From the NCBI GenBank assembly GCA_013397455.1, contig VYZB01000030.1, positions 1,396,334-1,460,333 of the forward strand: a stretch of DNA of 64,000 nucleotides. The letters run 5' to 3'. The position numbers and the translations under genes are program-made. Position 1 is the stretch's first letter, and each line of letters opens with the position of its first letter. The stretch is from Crotophaga sulcirostris. Its lineage: Eukaryota; Chordata; Aves; Cuculiformes; Crotophagidae. Below are positions 25,801 to 39,404 of the stretch, one piece after another. A model generated the notes under the pieces. It searched no databases and was not told where the DNA came from. It saw only the letters and a list, made by a program, of their open reading frames with translations.

Positions 25801-26049
25801 TTAATCAGACTCTGTCAAGTTTTCCATCCCAGTTAAGAGCCAGAGGAAGTCTGGAGAGCCACCTCTACTATTGTATATAACAATGTAACACAGTCCTAAA
25901 GTGGCAGCTGTGAAAACCAGAACAGCCAGGCAAATCCGATCACACAAGTTTATACAGCCTGGAGCGTCGAAAGGAATCGGCTCTGCAGACCAGACACGGA
26001 GGCAGGGAAGTGAAGTTTTAAGTTCTTGCTTTGGCTTGCAACACTGCAA
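25801..26049 (-). other. Open frame with one hydrophobic segment, possible terminal exon
   Basis: On the minus strand an open frame ends at a TAA at 25803-25801. It contains a hydrophobic stretch, roughly ICLAVLVFTAATLGLCYIVI, that could cross a membrane once. A Cys-rich start (CINLCDR) precedes it, and a tail with a possible N-glycosylation site (ENLTES) follows. There is no upstream ATG: the frame meets a TGA just before 26049. If it is real it must be entered by splicing. A pyrimidine-rich stretch ending in CTGCAG/AG at about 25985 on the minus strand would serve as an acceptor. I do not recognise a family. The local CpG density and the sites just upstream (26105-26129 and 26516-26529) are why it is listed; a chance frame remains the most likely explanation. 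Confidence 0.2.
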
Positions 26050-26104
26050 AACGAACTGCCTTCAAGTCCTCTGAAGAGCACACCAGGTCCTCTGTATGGC
26101 CTTA

Positions 26105-26129
26105 TGACGTGACATGATGTGACGTGACG
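26105..26129 (+). promoter_or_regulatory. Five-unit TGACG-type pentamer repeat (CRE half-sites)
   Basis: Five consecutive pentamers are visible: TGACG, TGACA, TGATG, TGACG, TGACG. TGACG is the half-site bound by CREB/ATF family bZIP proteins, so three perfect half-sites are phased at 5-base multiples. This could be a short tandem-repeat expansion or a binding cluster. Confidence 0.5.
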
Positions 26130-26515
26130 CCTCCCAGGAGGGCACACCTGAGATAGTACCCAGCACTATGGGAACCGTGTGCTCACACTACAGCCCTGCA
26201 AGGATTGGAGTGGTTTTTGTCAACACTAGTCCTGCAAGAGTCACTCCTTGAGGCCTTCTGCTTGGCCTCTGAGCCCAAAGTGAAGTCAGCTCCTCGCATG
26301 ACCCCCACACAACTGCCTCCCAGTGCAACCCAGGCACTGTTTTCCCATACTGCACTACGTTCACTTCCAAACCCAGACTCCTAGCTTGTGGCATCAAAGA
26401 CAGTTTGATGAAGGCAAGGGAGACCTCAAATGTAATGGTACCTGTTCAGAGTGGTAAAATGGGTAGAAAATTGTCAGAAGGAGGAAAAGGTTGAAATAAA
26501 GGTTCCGGTGATGCA

Positions 26516-26529
26516 GTTTCCATGGCAAC
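26516..26529. promoter_or_regulatory. RFX X-box-like site
   Basis: GTTTCCATGGCAAC matches the inverted-repeat consensus of RFX transcription factors (GTTRCCATGGYAAC) except for T in the fourth position. Such sites are found in promoters and enhancers of ciliary and other genes. It lies about 390 bases from the TGACG repeat. Confidence 0.55.
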
Positions 26530-27375
26530 TGCCCTTCCACCTACAGTTTTAATCCATGTTTTCAAGCAGCCATTCCATGAAGTACAGGGAACCACAAAAC
26601 AGCTGTATGTACCCTACTTCTAAAGCATCTCCTGAATAAAAGAATTATTGCATATGTAGAAGCTGCCCTGAATGGCAGTGGCTGGAGGTTTCAGATAGCC
26701 TAGGGGAGGTGTCTCACAGCACTAGACGCTTTCTGAAATAACACACGTGGATGCAAAGCCTCCGGGAGCTGCTGGAGGTAGAGTGAAGGAAGCACAATCC
26801 AAATTGGATATTTCCCATTGTCCCTATAGGACATATGCCATTATGTCCCATGTATGGCACCCTGTCATTGATGTCTTCGAAGACAGTCTTGTTTGTGCCA
26901 CAGTCTCTAAGTTGCAGGTTACCAAGATCTTATTTTATCAGAAGTAGCAAGGACCAGGTTTAAAGCCAGAGCACATGACTTGCTGTCACACTCCATGGTC
27001 AAACTTGTAAAGATCTGTGACAGCCCCAGGACCACCCTTACGTTCAAATTATCATCTTAGGAGAGCTAACTGGTGAAGTATTTTGTAAGTGAATCACTTC
27101 TGTAATGCTGGTGGGACCACAATATAATTGCAACACTGATCCTCTGTGGGGATTATATGGACTGAAATCAGAAGACAGGGAATCACCTTTGTAGTCCCGA
27201 GGATGTTATTTCCCATTGTCGTTGTTGTTACTGTTAGTTCTACTCTAGTTTCTAAAAGATCCGTGTTCCCTTCTGCTAAATAACATGACAGGATGAGATG
27301 TAGACTATATCTAAGAGCTTGTAACTCACACCAACATGGTAAAAAAAGCGTCAAAGGAAAGTAAAATTCTTGAAA
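26530..27375. other. Unannotated sequence
   Basis: No gene, RNA gene or repeat was recognised between the X-box-like site and the MIR-like remnant. Confidence 0.5.
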
Positions 27376-27500
27376 GGTAGAGAACTAAGGGAATAGGGAG
27401 ATTAAATGGTTTTCTTAAGGTCACACACTGAGTCTGTGGCCAAAGCTGAATGCAGATCCCTGGAGTCCCACCCAGGTCTTTTATCAGCGTGATGGCTCTT
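27376..27500 (+). repeat. MIR-like core-SINE remnant
   Basis: GGAGATTAAATGGTTTTCTT, then AAGGTCACACACTGAGTCTG, TGGCCAAAGCTGAATGCAGA and TCCCTGGAGTCCCACCC follow the MIR core. That core reads 'gaggttaagtgacttgcccaaggtcacacagcgagtctgtggcagagctgggaatcgaacccagatctcctgagtccca'. The block AAGGTCACACACTGAGTCTG is particularly close. Plus orientation. Confidence 0.75.
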
Positions 27501-30500
27501 CCTTTCCTGCTCTCCCAGGCTGTCAGTCTCATTTGTCTATAGAAATATTGAGATGGTTCTGGCAGATGCATTACCTAAAGAGGAAAATGTCTGAAATTAT
27601 CCTTTCTTCACTCCAAGGAGTGCCAGGGGAAATCTACATTTCTACACAGCAAGTATGTTAACCACTCAATTCCAAAGGAAGCAGAAAGCAGCAAGATATT
27701 AGTGTGGGAATGAGCAAGTAAATAAAAGGATATATCTGCCCAATAAACTTCAACTCTCTGGGAATTATTTTTAAAGTCTACAATGTTAAATTACAAAGAA
27801 GTCTGCCAGAACAGGTAATGACTATACTTGAGGGAGATGCAATTGTCCTAGAAAACTTCATGTAGTATGGTTACAGTGCTGGAAACAAGAATTTATCCAA
27901 TATAGGGGGATTTCTGGGTAACAGCATCTCCACTAAGGACTTCAGGACAAACTTGATACTTCTTAGCAAATGACTCTAAAATCCAGTTGAATGATATTGA
28001 AATTTAATGTTAATAGAGATAAAACATCTTCCTTTCTCCAAGATAGCTTAGATTGATACCCAGTGTTTGATGATAGTGGAAATTAGAACAACATTCTGTT
28101 TTCAGTAGAGTTGGTCCATGTTCCTGGTTTCACAGGGATGGGCAAGGCTGTGTGAGGATTGCCATGTTTGACTGAAATGAGTAATGACCGAGAAGAGTCT
28201 TGTGGGTAGGGAATGCCGAAGATGAGATGGTGGCTATTGTGGGCCATCCATAAAAGAAATTAACCCCAAATTTCCTTCTGTAACTGCTCAGCTGTGTCTG
28301 AGACACAGGTGTGCAGGACAACTGCTGGGTGAACGTGACTCCATGGAATGTTATTTGCCAAGCACACTGCACGGAGAAAGAAAACTTATCTTGCACTCCA
28401 ATGTTCCCATTTCATAAATATGATACATTAATATTCATTATACCACATCCATTATCATTTTGGAAGAAGATTACTGGGGATTCGCTATTTTCTCTTCATC
28501 ATCTTTTCCAATTAGAATCCCCTCTTCTGCAAATAATAAGCTTTTTGTTGCCAGAGGCTTTGCAGCAAAGTTCCAGTCAGGGTTTTGGAGCTCTGCTCAG
28601 CCTCCATTTAAGAAAGAACTGCAAACTGAAGAACAATTATATTTTTAATGACAGGTTAATCTTGCTGTACTAAATATGATTAGAGAATCACCTGGCTAGT
28701 GTCAGAGAATACAAGAGCTGTTGGGACTTCTTTGCAAAAAAATCCAGGGGGATGGGTAAGGATGAATCCTTACAAATGCACTGCTGAGTCTACAGACACT
28801 GAAGAGACAAACTGACAGAGACTTTGGAGTTCTGCGAGGATGGACAACAGGATAAGAGCAGAGCAGCAAAGAAAACACAATAGCTTGAGTCCTTGTTCCC
28901 AACAACATGAACTCTGTGGTTTTCTCACATGAGCAAAAGCATTCAAGGCTGCTCTCAATTAGCAGTAGCAAGAAAAGTGGTTGGAGGTAGGTTTCATGTA
29001 CACTACTGACCTGTGCCAGGTAAGGGAAGACCAGGACATCAGTTTTTGCAAGTTGCCTGAGGTTTCTCTGTACCTTAAGTCCTTCCCTTAGACTCCTTTG
29101 GGCAGAAGAGGAGGATCCAAGCACTATCCTTCTTCAAAGGGGGAAGAAATGGTGAGGAGAAAAGCAATAAAGACTCTTGAATGCTTAAATGTCAGAAGGC
29201 TGAGCACTAGATAATGCTTGAGATAAACACTGAGATCCCACCTAAGGTGGCTCAGTGACTATGTATGCAGCCATCATGCTTCTGGAGAGGGCATTACAAG
29301 CAAAGGGAAGGAGAAAAGAACGGAAATGCTATTCAAAATGCACAGGAATGCCAGCAAACCCTTTCCCTTCCTGGTTGACCACTGCCTCTCTTCTCTGTCC
29401 AATCATTTGAAGATTTTTTGGCTTATTCATGTGTGGTAGAAAGAGATGACTCTAGGAGAACCTGCACTATAGCTTTAAGGACAAGCAGACATGTGAATCC
29501 TACAGTCCTTGATGCTCATGCAGACCAGGTGCAAAGTGCTCCAACCCCATTGACTGTAATTAGCTGGGCTCTTGATTTCACCTTCAATTACCACAAATTT
29601 ATAAAGAAAAAAAAAAAGTACACAACAAATCCCATTCAAAAATCCCAAACCAAAACACAAGAAAAACAAATTTACTTTCAGCCCTTTGAGAGGCTAACTA
29701 TTCCACACACACACATACACATGCTAGTAAAACAGCCCTTTAAAGTTGTCGGTGTTGTCAGTTACAAGAGCAGCGTTTAACATTTAATGGTTGTTTTTGG
29801 TCAGAGCTGTTTCTTTTCATTGTTTGCTAGATCTGTTCCTTAAATTTGTTTGGCTCTGTGCCATGCACTTCCTCTAGTTTTGCTTTATATTGTGCTTAGG
29901 GTTGAAGGATATATTCCCCCCTGCTTTGAAGATGTACTATGAAATTATTTTCATTTTTCTTACCCAGTGCACTGTCATGTCATATCTGCTATTTATCTAG
30001 GGTGCACAGATGTCCCCTTACAAGCCCTCTAGAAGTGCCAACTTGTTCTCAGTCTCCTTCTACTTTAAAGTCACCAATTGCAGGCAGTCACAGAGATCCC
30101 TAAGAAAGTTGTTGGATTAATTAGATTGGGGAGAAGACTTCAGAAATAATGGCACATGGTCTACCAATGCTGTAGCTCTCATAGAGGTCTAGGGGAAAAG
30201 CAAAGAGATACAAAGACAATTACTCAAATAAGCGTTTTGCCTCTACTTATTTTCCATTATAATAGGCTGGATTAGCTGTTCAATTAAATAAATGCAAAGC
30301 AAGGAAATCTTGCTGTGCATCTTGACCTTTTCTATATACTGGCACTCATTTCTGTGGATTGACCCGTTATTTGCCAAGTCTGTTTGAAGCAAAAATTCAA
30401 ACAGGGAGAGAGTTTCACAAATGTTTGCTAGAGACAGTCTGCAATTCAGAAATTGACACCAGTCATTGAAGCCACATTGTTCTGGTGTCCCCCAAAGTCC

Positions 30501-30999
30501 TTATTCCTGATGTGGGCAATCAAAATCTTTATGGCAAGATTTTAAAGGTAGGGCAAGATAATCTACTTGTTAGGGCTCATTTCCAGCTGAGAAGATGCAC
30601 AATACATTTCCATGAAATCCCCCAGCAGACTGCAGTGGGCACACACCAAACTGACTCTGCAAACACTAAGGCCACAAATTTTAGCTTCCCATATACAGAA
30701 TGTCTTTCTTCTACCTAGCCAGATATTTCCTCAGCTTAACAATATTGACCTATAGGTTTTTGAGTTCAATTTCCACTCCTATTACATGTTTCCTGGCATG
30801 TTTCTAGTGCTTTTAATTAATTATTTGTAATTGCCTGTGTTTCCCCCTGCCTTTTGTGCCTTTGTTTCTTGTTTCTGTCCCAGCCTTGGTCACAAGATGT
30901 TGCATCTCTTGAGGCTACAAGGGTAAAAGCCTATTAATAAATAATTAAGTGGTAAGGCTCCGGCTGTGTGGAGTCACGTCTTGCCATCACATGGCTGTA
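27501..30999. other. Unannotated sequence, no gene seen
   Basis: Overlapping short frames at 28311-28673 and 28702-29124 have no recognisable domain. A CA dinucleotide run lies at 29704-29719. No RNA gene was seen. Confidence 0.5.
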
Positions 31000-31013
31000 G
31001 TCTCCATGGCGAC
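31000..31013. promoter_or_regulatory. Second RFX X-box-like site
   Basis: GTCTCCATGGCGAC is a weaker match to the RFX inverted repeat, with a G in place of A in the right half-site. It lies in a small patch with more CpG than the surroundings (CTCCGGCTG and GTCACGTC just upstream). Confidence 0.35.
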
Positions 31014-34000
31014 TCACCAGTGTGCACTGAAATGATCTCTTTGGGAGGAGGCGAGAGGAGGTTATACAGGGCAAAAATGTGTGAAGTTAAATTATATTTT
31101 GAAAACTTAAAGGCACCGTTACACTGCCTAGTTCCCTAGATAGTCTGGAAAGATGGAAAAACACCTATTAGCCCCGTTCCACCACCATCGCTCACTTCTT
31201 TCTGACACTGTCCTGTGGTTTTGTTTTGGTCCAGAACTCCCAGCACTGAGGCTTTTCCACCCTGTAGATGTTCACTTCTGCCAAGCAACATTTTCCCTAT
31301 ACCCAGTGCCCCTCCAACCTTCCCAATCTTCAGCGAGCCTTCCACAGAACTGTGCAGGTTAAGTCCCAACGATGAGAGTGACTGATCTCCAAGAACAGCA
31401 AGCATTGAGTAGTTTGTGATGTGTCTCCCAAGTTAAATCTTAAGGCCTGGAGTCCAGAGGTTCCCACTTCTCTGCTGCTCTCATTCCCTGCCATAATAAT
31501 ACGGTCGCCTTTCCCCTGGAGTCAGTCTACAACCTATGTTTGCACAAAATTCACACCTGCTACTCATTAAAGCCAGATTTTGAGAAGCTTTAGCTGTGCA
31601 TTTCTCCTTTTCTGGCAACACTTGGAGGCAGTTTCATGAGCTGGCACATGAAGTAGCCCTTCTATTTTTTCCCCATCGCATAATCCACCTCTAAGTATAG
31701 CAAAGACATTACATACCCATTCAAAGCAGTAGTTTTCAAATGAAAAGCAGTTAGCTCAGCAGCTTCAGCAACTGTAAAAGTACGTCCTTGTGTGGCAGCA
31801 TGATCTGAAACCCCCTTAGACTGTTATCAGCTTTCCATCTGTGTTAGCACCCACAGTATTCACAAGCGTCCTGATTGATGTATTTCAGCCAAGATAATTT
31901 TCCCAAACCCCCACTTCTCCAATAATGTTTCATGGGAACATGAGAAATTTTAAGCTCCTTATAATGCCAAGGATGTAAATCACACTAATTGTCTTCCAGA
32001 TTTCAGAAACATACTGGGCTTTCATTTCCTCTGCAAAGTTCTGGAGCATTTACATTAACTTTTGGCAGGTAAACAGTAGGGGGCCTAAACCATCCATCAC
32101 ATAAAACTGCATTGAAAACACATCAAGTTAGGAGTTGTGACAGGTAGTTAGCTCTTGGCTTGGAAGGAATGAAGGTTTAGATACCACAGCTCCTTTGTCT
32201 CAGGAAGACGTGATGGGTAAGCCCAAGACCCTTCCTCATTCCACCCACCACCAGGGACCACCATTTTCTTGCTTCTCAGTGTCCACAGCCCCACCTGGAA
32301 GCAACATCCAGTGCCAAAACTATCAGCTTCATGTTCCTATGAGTTTTCTTGAAGCTTCTAAGACAGGATCTGCTGACAAAGGGTGGTTCTGGCCTTGCTG
32401 CATTGGGTCTTCATGAAGCGTAAAGCCCTAGGTTCAAACTGGGAATGGGTCCGTTCCTTTTTATTGCCCTCAAAATTTCTGGGAAAGACTGAAATAGAAA
32501 GATATCTCACATCCCTCCTCATTGGCCTATTTTACCCCTTTTCTTTTGTAGCAAAACCTAAAAAGGAGGTGAAAGATGGTTTGAGTGAGGTTATCACAGG
32601 AATAAAACAATACTTCAAGGTCTTTTAAACCTGTTTTCATGCTGTTCAACTGTAGCCACTGAATGGGTTTTCAGAAATTGTTTCCCTGCCCTTTTCACCT
32701 TCACACTCCTCTCCTCCCAACAGACTGAGGCCAGAGCAGAAGAGAATAATGGATTAATGATTCTTTTCTTCAACAATCTGGCATCCTGTCTTTGCTTCCA
32801 CACTTTTGATATTCACCAGCATCAGTGGAAAGAAAGCAAGCAATCTGAAATTCAGGGCTTGTTGGGTAAAACAAAGAATAACTGGGTCAATTATGCTGAT
32901 TCTGAGGATAATTTTTTTTCAAGACTGCCTATGGATTCTAACACTGACTAGGGATTTACAATCGTTCATCTATTTTTAAGTGATGTTGGCAACCTAATTT
33001 TGACTCAATAGTTCCATGACGCTGAAGGAAAAAGGGAAAAAGAATAATTGCAAAACACAAAATAAGCAGAAATGGTTTCAGTGAGGTGTTTTGATCACCC
33101 CCGTGAGCTGTTTTCTTGCTGTGTTGTGCGTGACTGAAAATCAGAAAGTGAATCTGCCTATTAACAAATGGGAAGCTGACCAAACCACTTTCATCAGACT
33201 ACAGTAAAAATAGAGAGCAAGGGAAAAATAAATTTAGGTGATTTGAAATATTTCCATGCTGACAATGAGACTTAATGAAAGAAACAGGAAAGGCTTCCTG
33301 ATAAAGAAATTAAAAATTAAAATTCAAATTCTTTAAATGGGGGAAAGTTAAACTGATTCCCACGAGTGGTGTCAGGGACTGCCAGTGAACGAATGGCCTT
33401 TGGATCTCCTCCCAGGGCAGTCCCTGAGAAGGGACTCTCTCTCTCTCCTGAACAATATCCTGGTCTCTCTGTATGCTGCTGCTTACTTTTGGAGTAAATT
33501 GCAAACCTGCACAAGGCGTTGAAGAAACAAATTACTGTCTGCGCATGGGTGTTCATTAGAAAAAAAACATGCTGATTACTTGGCAGCCTGGTATTTCATA
33601 ATACCACAACGGGGTTTGAGAGATGAACTGCTACAACAAACCCTTCGTGGACACCAATGTCTCCATCTGTGGGAAATGCAAAGATAACAGGCAATTATGA
33701 CTAGAAATGCTATTACTACAAGAGAAAAAGATTCATTTTCCTCCATGCACGTAGAAATCATGAAAACATGTATTCATTCTAAGCCAAGAAGGCCTGAAGC
33801 TGGGTTTTATTCTACACTTTGAACCAGTAATAATCTCTTTCACCTATTATGCATCTCCCTGAAAAAAGATATTATTCTCCATCCCCCCTAGAAGAGTCTC
33901 CACTTCTAGGCAAATACTTTATCAGATGCAGAGAAATAAGATAGAGAAAGTAAATATTTGACTTTGAGCATTTAAAATTCCTGTTCTCTCTCTTTTTTTC

Positions 34001-37000
34001 CTTTCAAGATCTGATTTTTACTGCAACGTGAGCATTGACAAGACAGAGCTTTCCAAGTTTTAAAAGAAACCATCCTAAGCTTTGCTCATGGTTAAAGCAT
34101 AAGAGAAGCAGAAGACCTCCCAGTGCAGGAAACAAGGAAGGCACATCCTGCACATTGTGGGATGACTGGAGCTGGAACTTTACATAAACCTCAGGAAAAA
34201 TCCCTGTCCATCACACTGCATTTGCTGTTTTGTCCCTTGACCTGGAAGCTCATCGCTCTTACTCTAGGTAGAGAAGCTCAGCCTCCTCCAAGTGCGTAAA
34301 TTTTCTGATTTTCCTAACAAGAGACCAAAATATTCATATGCAGGACCCACACACCTGGGGTAAGCTGGATGCAGGGGAGCTCCAGGAGCTATGTGCAAGG
34401 ATTGCTGCTCTGCTGGGCTCCTCTGCTGCAGGATAAGGGTCTGCCTCTTAAAAATAGGCCATGGAAGATAGAACTGCTCATGATTCACATGCAACTGAAA
34501 AGCCATGTTGTGGTTGTTGCCTCTTTACCCAGTCAGTTACTCCTATGTTGCCCATTCAACTTCAACCTCTCACTAGAACCTCCAAACTTATGGACTGCAT
34601 TTAGGTTCATTTGCAGCAAATCCAAATCACCCTCTTCTTTCCCAATCGCCATTTGCACCCATCGTTAGGAACTGCAAAGGTATCCTTAAGAAACAAGCCC
34701 AGACCACAGAGACAATTAAAAGCAGCAGGGGAAGAAGAGTCAAATTTCAGGATTATGTACTCATCTTGGGTTTGTGACCACGCAAAGCATGAATTCAATT
34801 CCCAGAGTTTTTCAATCAAGCCTCTGTAGATAGATTCTCTGCACCACACACATTTTTGATGGTTTAGAGGGAAAAGAGGAGCCATCTTCATGGCTCTAGG
34901 TCTAATGTGGAAGCCCAAGGGCTCTCTTGCATTACCTTTTTGCTGCAATTCCTCCAAACTCAGCGTGCTGACTTCCAAATACATACTGGCCTTTTCTCCG
35001 CAAGTCAGCATACAATGTTGACCTCCCATGTCTGTTCTTTGAGAGAGGTCATCATAAGGAACACCTCCTCAAGGTTAAGTGCAGAAAGGACAAGGACTCA
35101 ATGCAGTACATGCATTTGTGTCACACAGAGCATCGCTCCTGCTCAAGAGAAACAGAGTGCTTCAGAGTTCCTGAAAAACCTTCTTGTTAAGAAGAAAATG
35201 ACATAAGAATTGAAACTGTTGCCTGAATCTGTCACTGATTCAAACAAAGAAATTACTGAAAAATAGGTTACTTATTTCACCCGAGTCTTTCAGTGTGAGT
35301 CTGTGCTCCACCAGAGGTGAGGACCATTGCCAGTGTGTGAATCAGCCAATGGCTGGAATTGGCTCCCCAGGGTTTGCTCAGGATGCTTTCAGGGTCAGCA
35401 GTGGCCACAGCAGAGAAGATGGGGAGATGAGGGCATGGCAGGTGAATTAAAAGAAGAATCAATTTTACGATCTATTTTTAAGGTATGAAATTAACTTGGG
35501 TAGTAGGTACAACTCAGCAAAACCTCATGACCACACCTTTGGTGGGCTGTGAATAACAGATTATAATCATTTTACAACATCTACAAACCATGGCTGTACC
35601 ATTACATCTAGTGGGAAAACTCAGCTGCTTTCTGAGCAAATAAGGATCCATTGATAGGCAACTCTCTGACTCAGGAGAGGTTTAACACTGTCTAAAGCCT
35701 TTCAGCAAGGAAACCACTGTAAATCTTGCCCAGGCAGGCTGAAGTATCTGAAGAAATACCTTACTGATCACAGAGCCTTAGATTTGTGATAAGAGAGAAA
35801 TCATTGCCATCTGATCTGCTTGCCTGTGAGATAGGAATCAGAGAGTCTATGCCCTGTCCAGGGTTGATAAGATGTATCAACATAACAAAAAACATCATCA
35901 GTCTGACACATGTCAGCAGCCTCAGGAGAAAACAGAAAGGGTGATGAAGTCCAGGTTGCCCTCTGGTTCCTCCAGGGCAAAGCTGAACCTTGTTGGCAAG
36001 GTGAGGAAACCCCTGCTAGTGATATCCTGCTCAAACTGAGGTCTTTAATGATATTGCAAAAAGAAAATAAAATTATATATCTACCTGATTTTAGTAACAT
36101 CATCCTCAACAGATAAGTGCTTTGCACAAAATCAAGCACAATGCTTCTGCCTTTGGTATCATCAGCCCCAGCTGGTGGGGTTATAAAGTTTGAGTGAAGA
36201 ATTCCCACTTTTATACTCTCAATAAAAAACTTAGAACAACCTTCCCAGGACAAGATCTTTAAGTATGCTGTTAAGTTAAGTATTCAGTTCACCTATCACA
36301 CCTGAAACAGCGCATGCAACTATTCAAAGCAAACACAGCCCTTTCTGGCGTGTTTTGAAATAAATTGTCATCCACACTTAAACATATTGCATCGTACTAC
36401 ATTTCCCCAGGGCCCATGATGTTGTTACTATCCTGACAGACACAGCCGCCTCCCAAATTACACTTCTTCTGACCTTATACACACTGACACAGAAATGCCT
36501 TTAAGACAATGTTTGATCTCAGAGGTGCTGCACATTCACAGGCGCACACGTACACACAAAATTATGTCAGCCATTTAAGTAATCCTTGCTCGGCTGTCTT
36601 TTAAAATGCCTCTTTCGTCTTTCTGTAACCAAAGGCTTTAATATTCAAATGTTCGTGAGCACCAGCTTTATTAAAATGAGGGCTTGGGGAAATGGTTTTG
36701 AAAAGGAGAAACGAATATTACCCAACCATTTTAAAGATGCTAATTAATGGAGTTCTAAAGCCCAGGGAGGCCATTTGATGGAGCAAAGATTCTTCTACTA
36801 GACAGATTTGTAACTTAGGGGTTCGAGTGGCAAAGGAGGAAATAAGAGACGAGTAAAATAAAATGCAAGTAGGTTAAGAAGAACAATCCTCCAGGTGTTA
36901 CAAGGACTCCAGAGTTTAGTTCTGTGCCAGTGATTTGAGTTGTCTGCCTATAAGTTCTACGCATGAAGATTTTTTCCTGGCCCTGACACAAAGCAGAGTT

Positions 37001-39404
37001 TGTGTCTCTTCCCTGCTGGATTTGCCCCGTGCTGGGAACAAGAAAGCATAACCCACATGGTGTTGAGCCGCAGCCAGCTGAGACCAACGGCTGCCAGCGG
37101 AGATTGTGCTGTAGGAGTCACTGGGGCATTTATTTTAAGATAAATCTAATCTGGAGGGTATATGGGCGTATCCATACACAAGTGCACAATGGAAGAGCTT
37201 AGCCCTGGGAGTAGTGGAGAGACACTGGAATGGTCAGATATATTTTCATATAGGCTTTTTTATGATTATTTCACCTGACTCTGTAAAATCAGGGAAACCT
37301 CAACAGTCCCCTACTACTCCCCTAGATCCTGCTTACCACTTCTACTCTCAGCAGAATAACTGAATTCATGTTAATATCTCTATTACTCTACTAGCATCCT
37401 AATTTTTTTCTCTCCATCTGCTGCTTCTCACTTCTTTCTTGTTCTTCTCTCTGTGAACAGATATAACCCTGGGTCAAGAACTGAAAATACTCTACGGACT
37501 ACAGGAATGGATTCTTTTGGTCAGCCTTTGTCCATATATATCTACTTCATCTCCGTGTTAGAAAAGACATCTCTGAAGTCTGACAGTGATTTGTAGCTGG
37601 AATTTCAGTCAGAGGATCTTTTCTACTAACAGAATTCTTGCCAGGTCAGTTGCTGTAAAAAGCCAGGGTGGCCTGGTGATTTGAAACCCATGATCCAAGC
37701 ATACAACTGAGAAAGGAAAGGTAGCAAGAGGGATACATACTGGGAAAATCCTCCTCTCCAGGGATTGTCTTGGAAGGAAGGAGCATTGCATCCCAGAAGT
37801 ACAGCTGCCCTCCACATCTGTTGCTGAACTGAGTGATGAATTTTAGAGTTTGCTGACCCTGTTCTGCTGTGTTCAATCCATCAGTAGGACCTCAGCGGTC
37901 CAAGATATGCCAATGCAGCAAGTAGATGAAGGAAGTTACCTGTATTCTGTTTCTTCCAGATGGGAGCTCAGTCCTTGACCTCTTGATTACTCCTTGCCTA
38001 CCTTCTTTTCTCCCATGAACCCATTTGCTGAGCCAGGCAGGTCACACTGCATGCAGCTGTACCCCACCACCTGGTAACTGCACTACAGTGGTGCCAGGAG
38101 GTGCTGCAGAGAACAATACTTTTGTATGCCATTCACCAGGCAACTTTAGAAGAAAAAAGAAAATTTATCATCCAGCTATAATCCCAGTCTGAAGAAAATA
38201 ACAGGAAGAGGACAAATGAGGGAATCAATAAGGAGCCAATCATAACCTCAACCAACTAGACATTGACGTGAATATTTGCCTTGTTCTTTCATTTGCTACT
38301 CTATAAATAACACAGAGAGTGAATATCAGCCCTTGCCCTCCCAGTTCCATCATCTTCCCGTTGCCAGATGGTAGTTTAAGTTGCCATCCCTATTGCCTCC
38401 AATCCATATCAGCTCAGTGCAATCTGTTTGCGTTATATTAATCTGCACAGGGGGAGGTGTGCCAGTGCTGTCTTTCCCCTGATCAGCCTTGTCTGAAGAA
38501 TCCCCTTTTGCTCATGTAGTAAAAGATGGAGATATTTGAAGCAAGAAGATCTGAGGGTTTGGATAAAACATCAGGTCACGGAGGCTTCATATGTTATTGC
38601 ACATCAGCAGAGCAAACGTACCTGTCTATACATATTCTCTTTGCCTGGAGCTAATGCAAGATAATATGGTGTAGCTTCACTTTGTTTCACTGTCAGCTAA
38701 GTTAAATTGCATTATTATATCTTTGTCGCAAGCCAAGAACGTGTGTCCAGACTGCTACCTCAGCTCTTCTGATATTTAAGTTGCTCTTGCTTTATCGTGT
38801 GTCAGAACCTGGAGTCCTTCACAGCTCTCATGAAGTCCTTTGGACTCTTACTTTTGTTACCTTGGGATGAATTCTTACTTGCAAGGTCTTGTGGCTACAC
38901 ATAGCCCAGATTTTCATGGGGTGTCACAAATTGGATGCTTTTTGTTTATCAGGAAAACCAGTGTACACCTCCCACTTTCTGATTCAACCTCTTCCAAGTT
39001 CTTTTACAAAAAATAAAAATTATAAAATAAACACTGAAAAGGGATTTTAAGAAAGAAAATGGTTCTGTCAGATCTGTGATAACTGCAAAGCTATAAATAG
39101 AGAGATAGTTTTTAAGTTCATAGAACTTCATCGTTTTCAGATAGCTATTGAGAGGAATAGCATGAAAAAAATTTGTCTGTTTCTCTAACAAAATATAGAT
39201 TGATTCTCCTAAATGAAGACAGTCAGCAAGAATGATATGATCTGAGACAGAAAACCAGCAAAAATTCAGAGTATATATAAATTTATATTTTTAACTTATG
39301 CCTCAACTCAAGTAGCCTGCCATAAAGAAAATGAAATGCAAACTGAAAACACAGGCTTGTTCTAATAAATGGAGAGGGAAGAATAAAACTAAGAAATACA
39401 TTTT
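31014..39404. other. Unannotated sequence, no gene seen
   Basis: In this 8.4 kb the frames reach 150 codons (35801-36253 minus) but none shows a domain, and no consistent exon series is visible. The stretch 36590-36790 is unique-looking and AT-rich with GCTAATTAATGG. It is a possible conserved noncoding element, untested. Confidence 0.5.

Noticed and set aside
38068..38110. CTCF-like word (TGCCAGGAGGTGCTGCAG)
   Set aside because: It mismatches the CTCF core at conserved positions, so it is not a convincing site.
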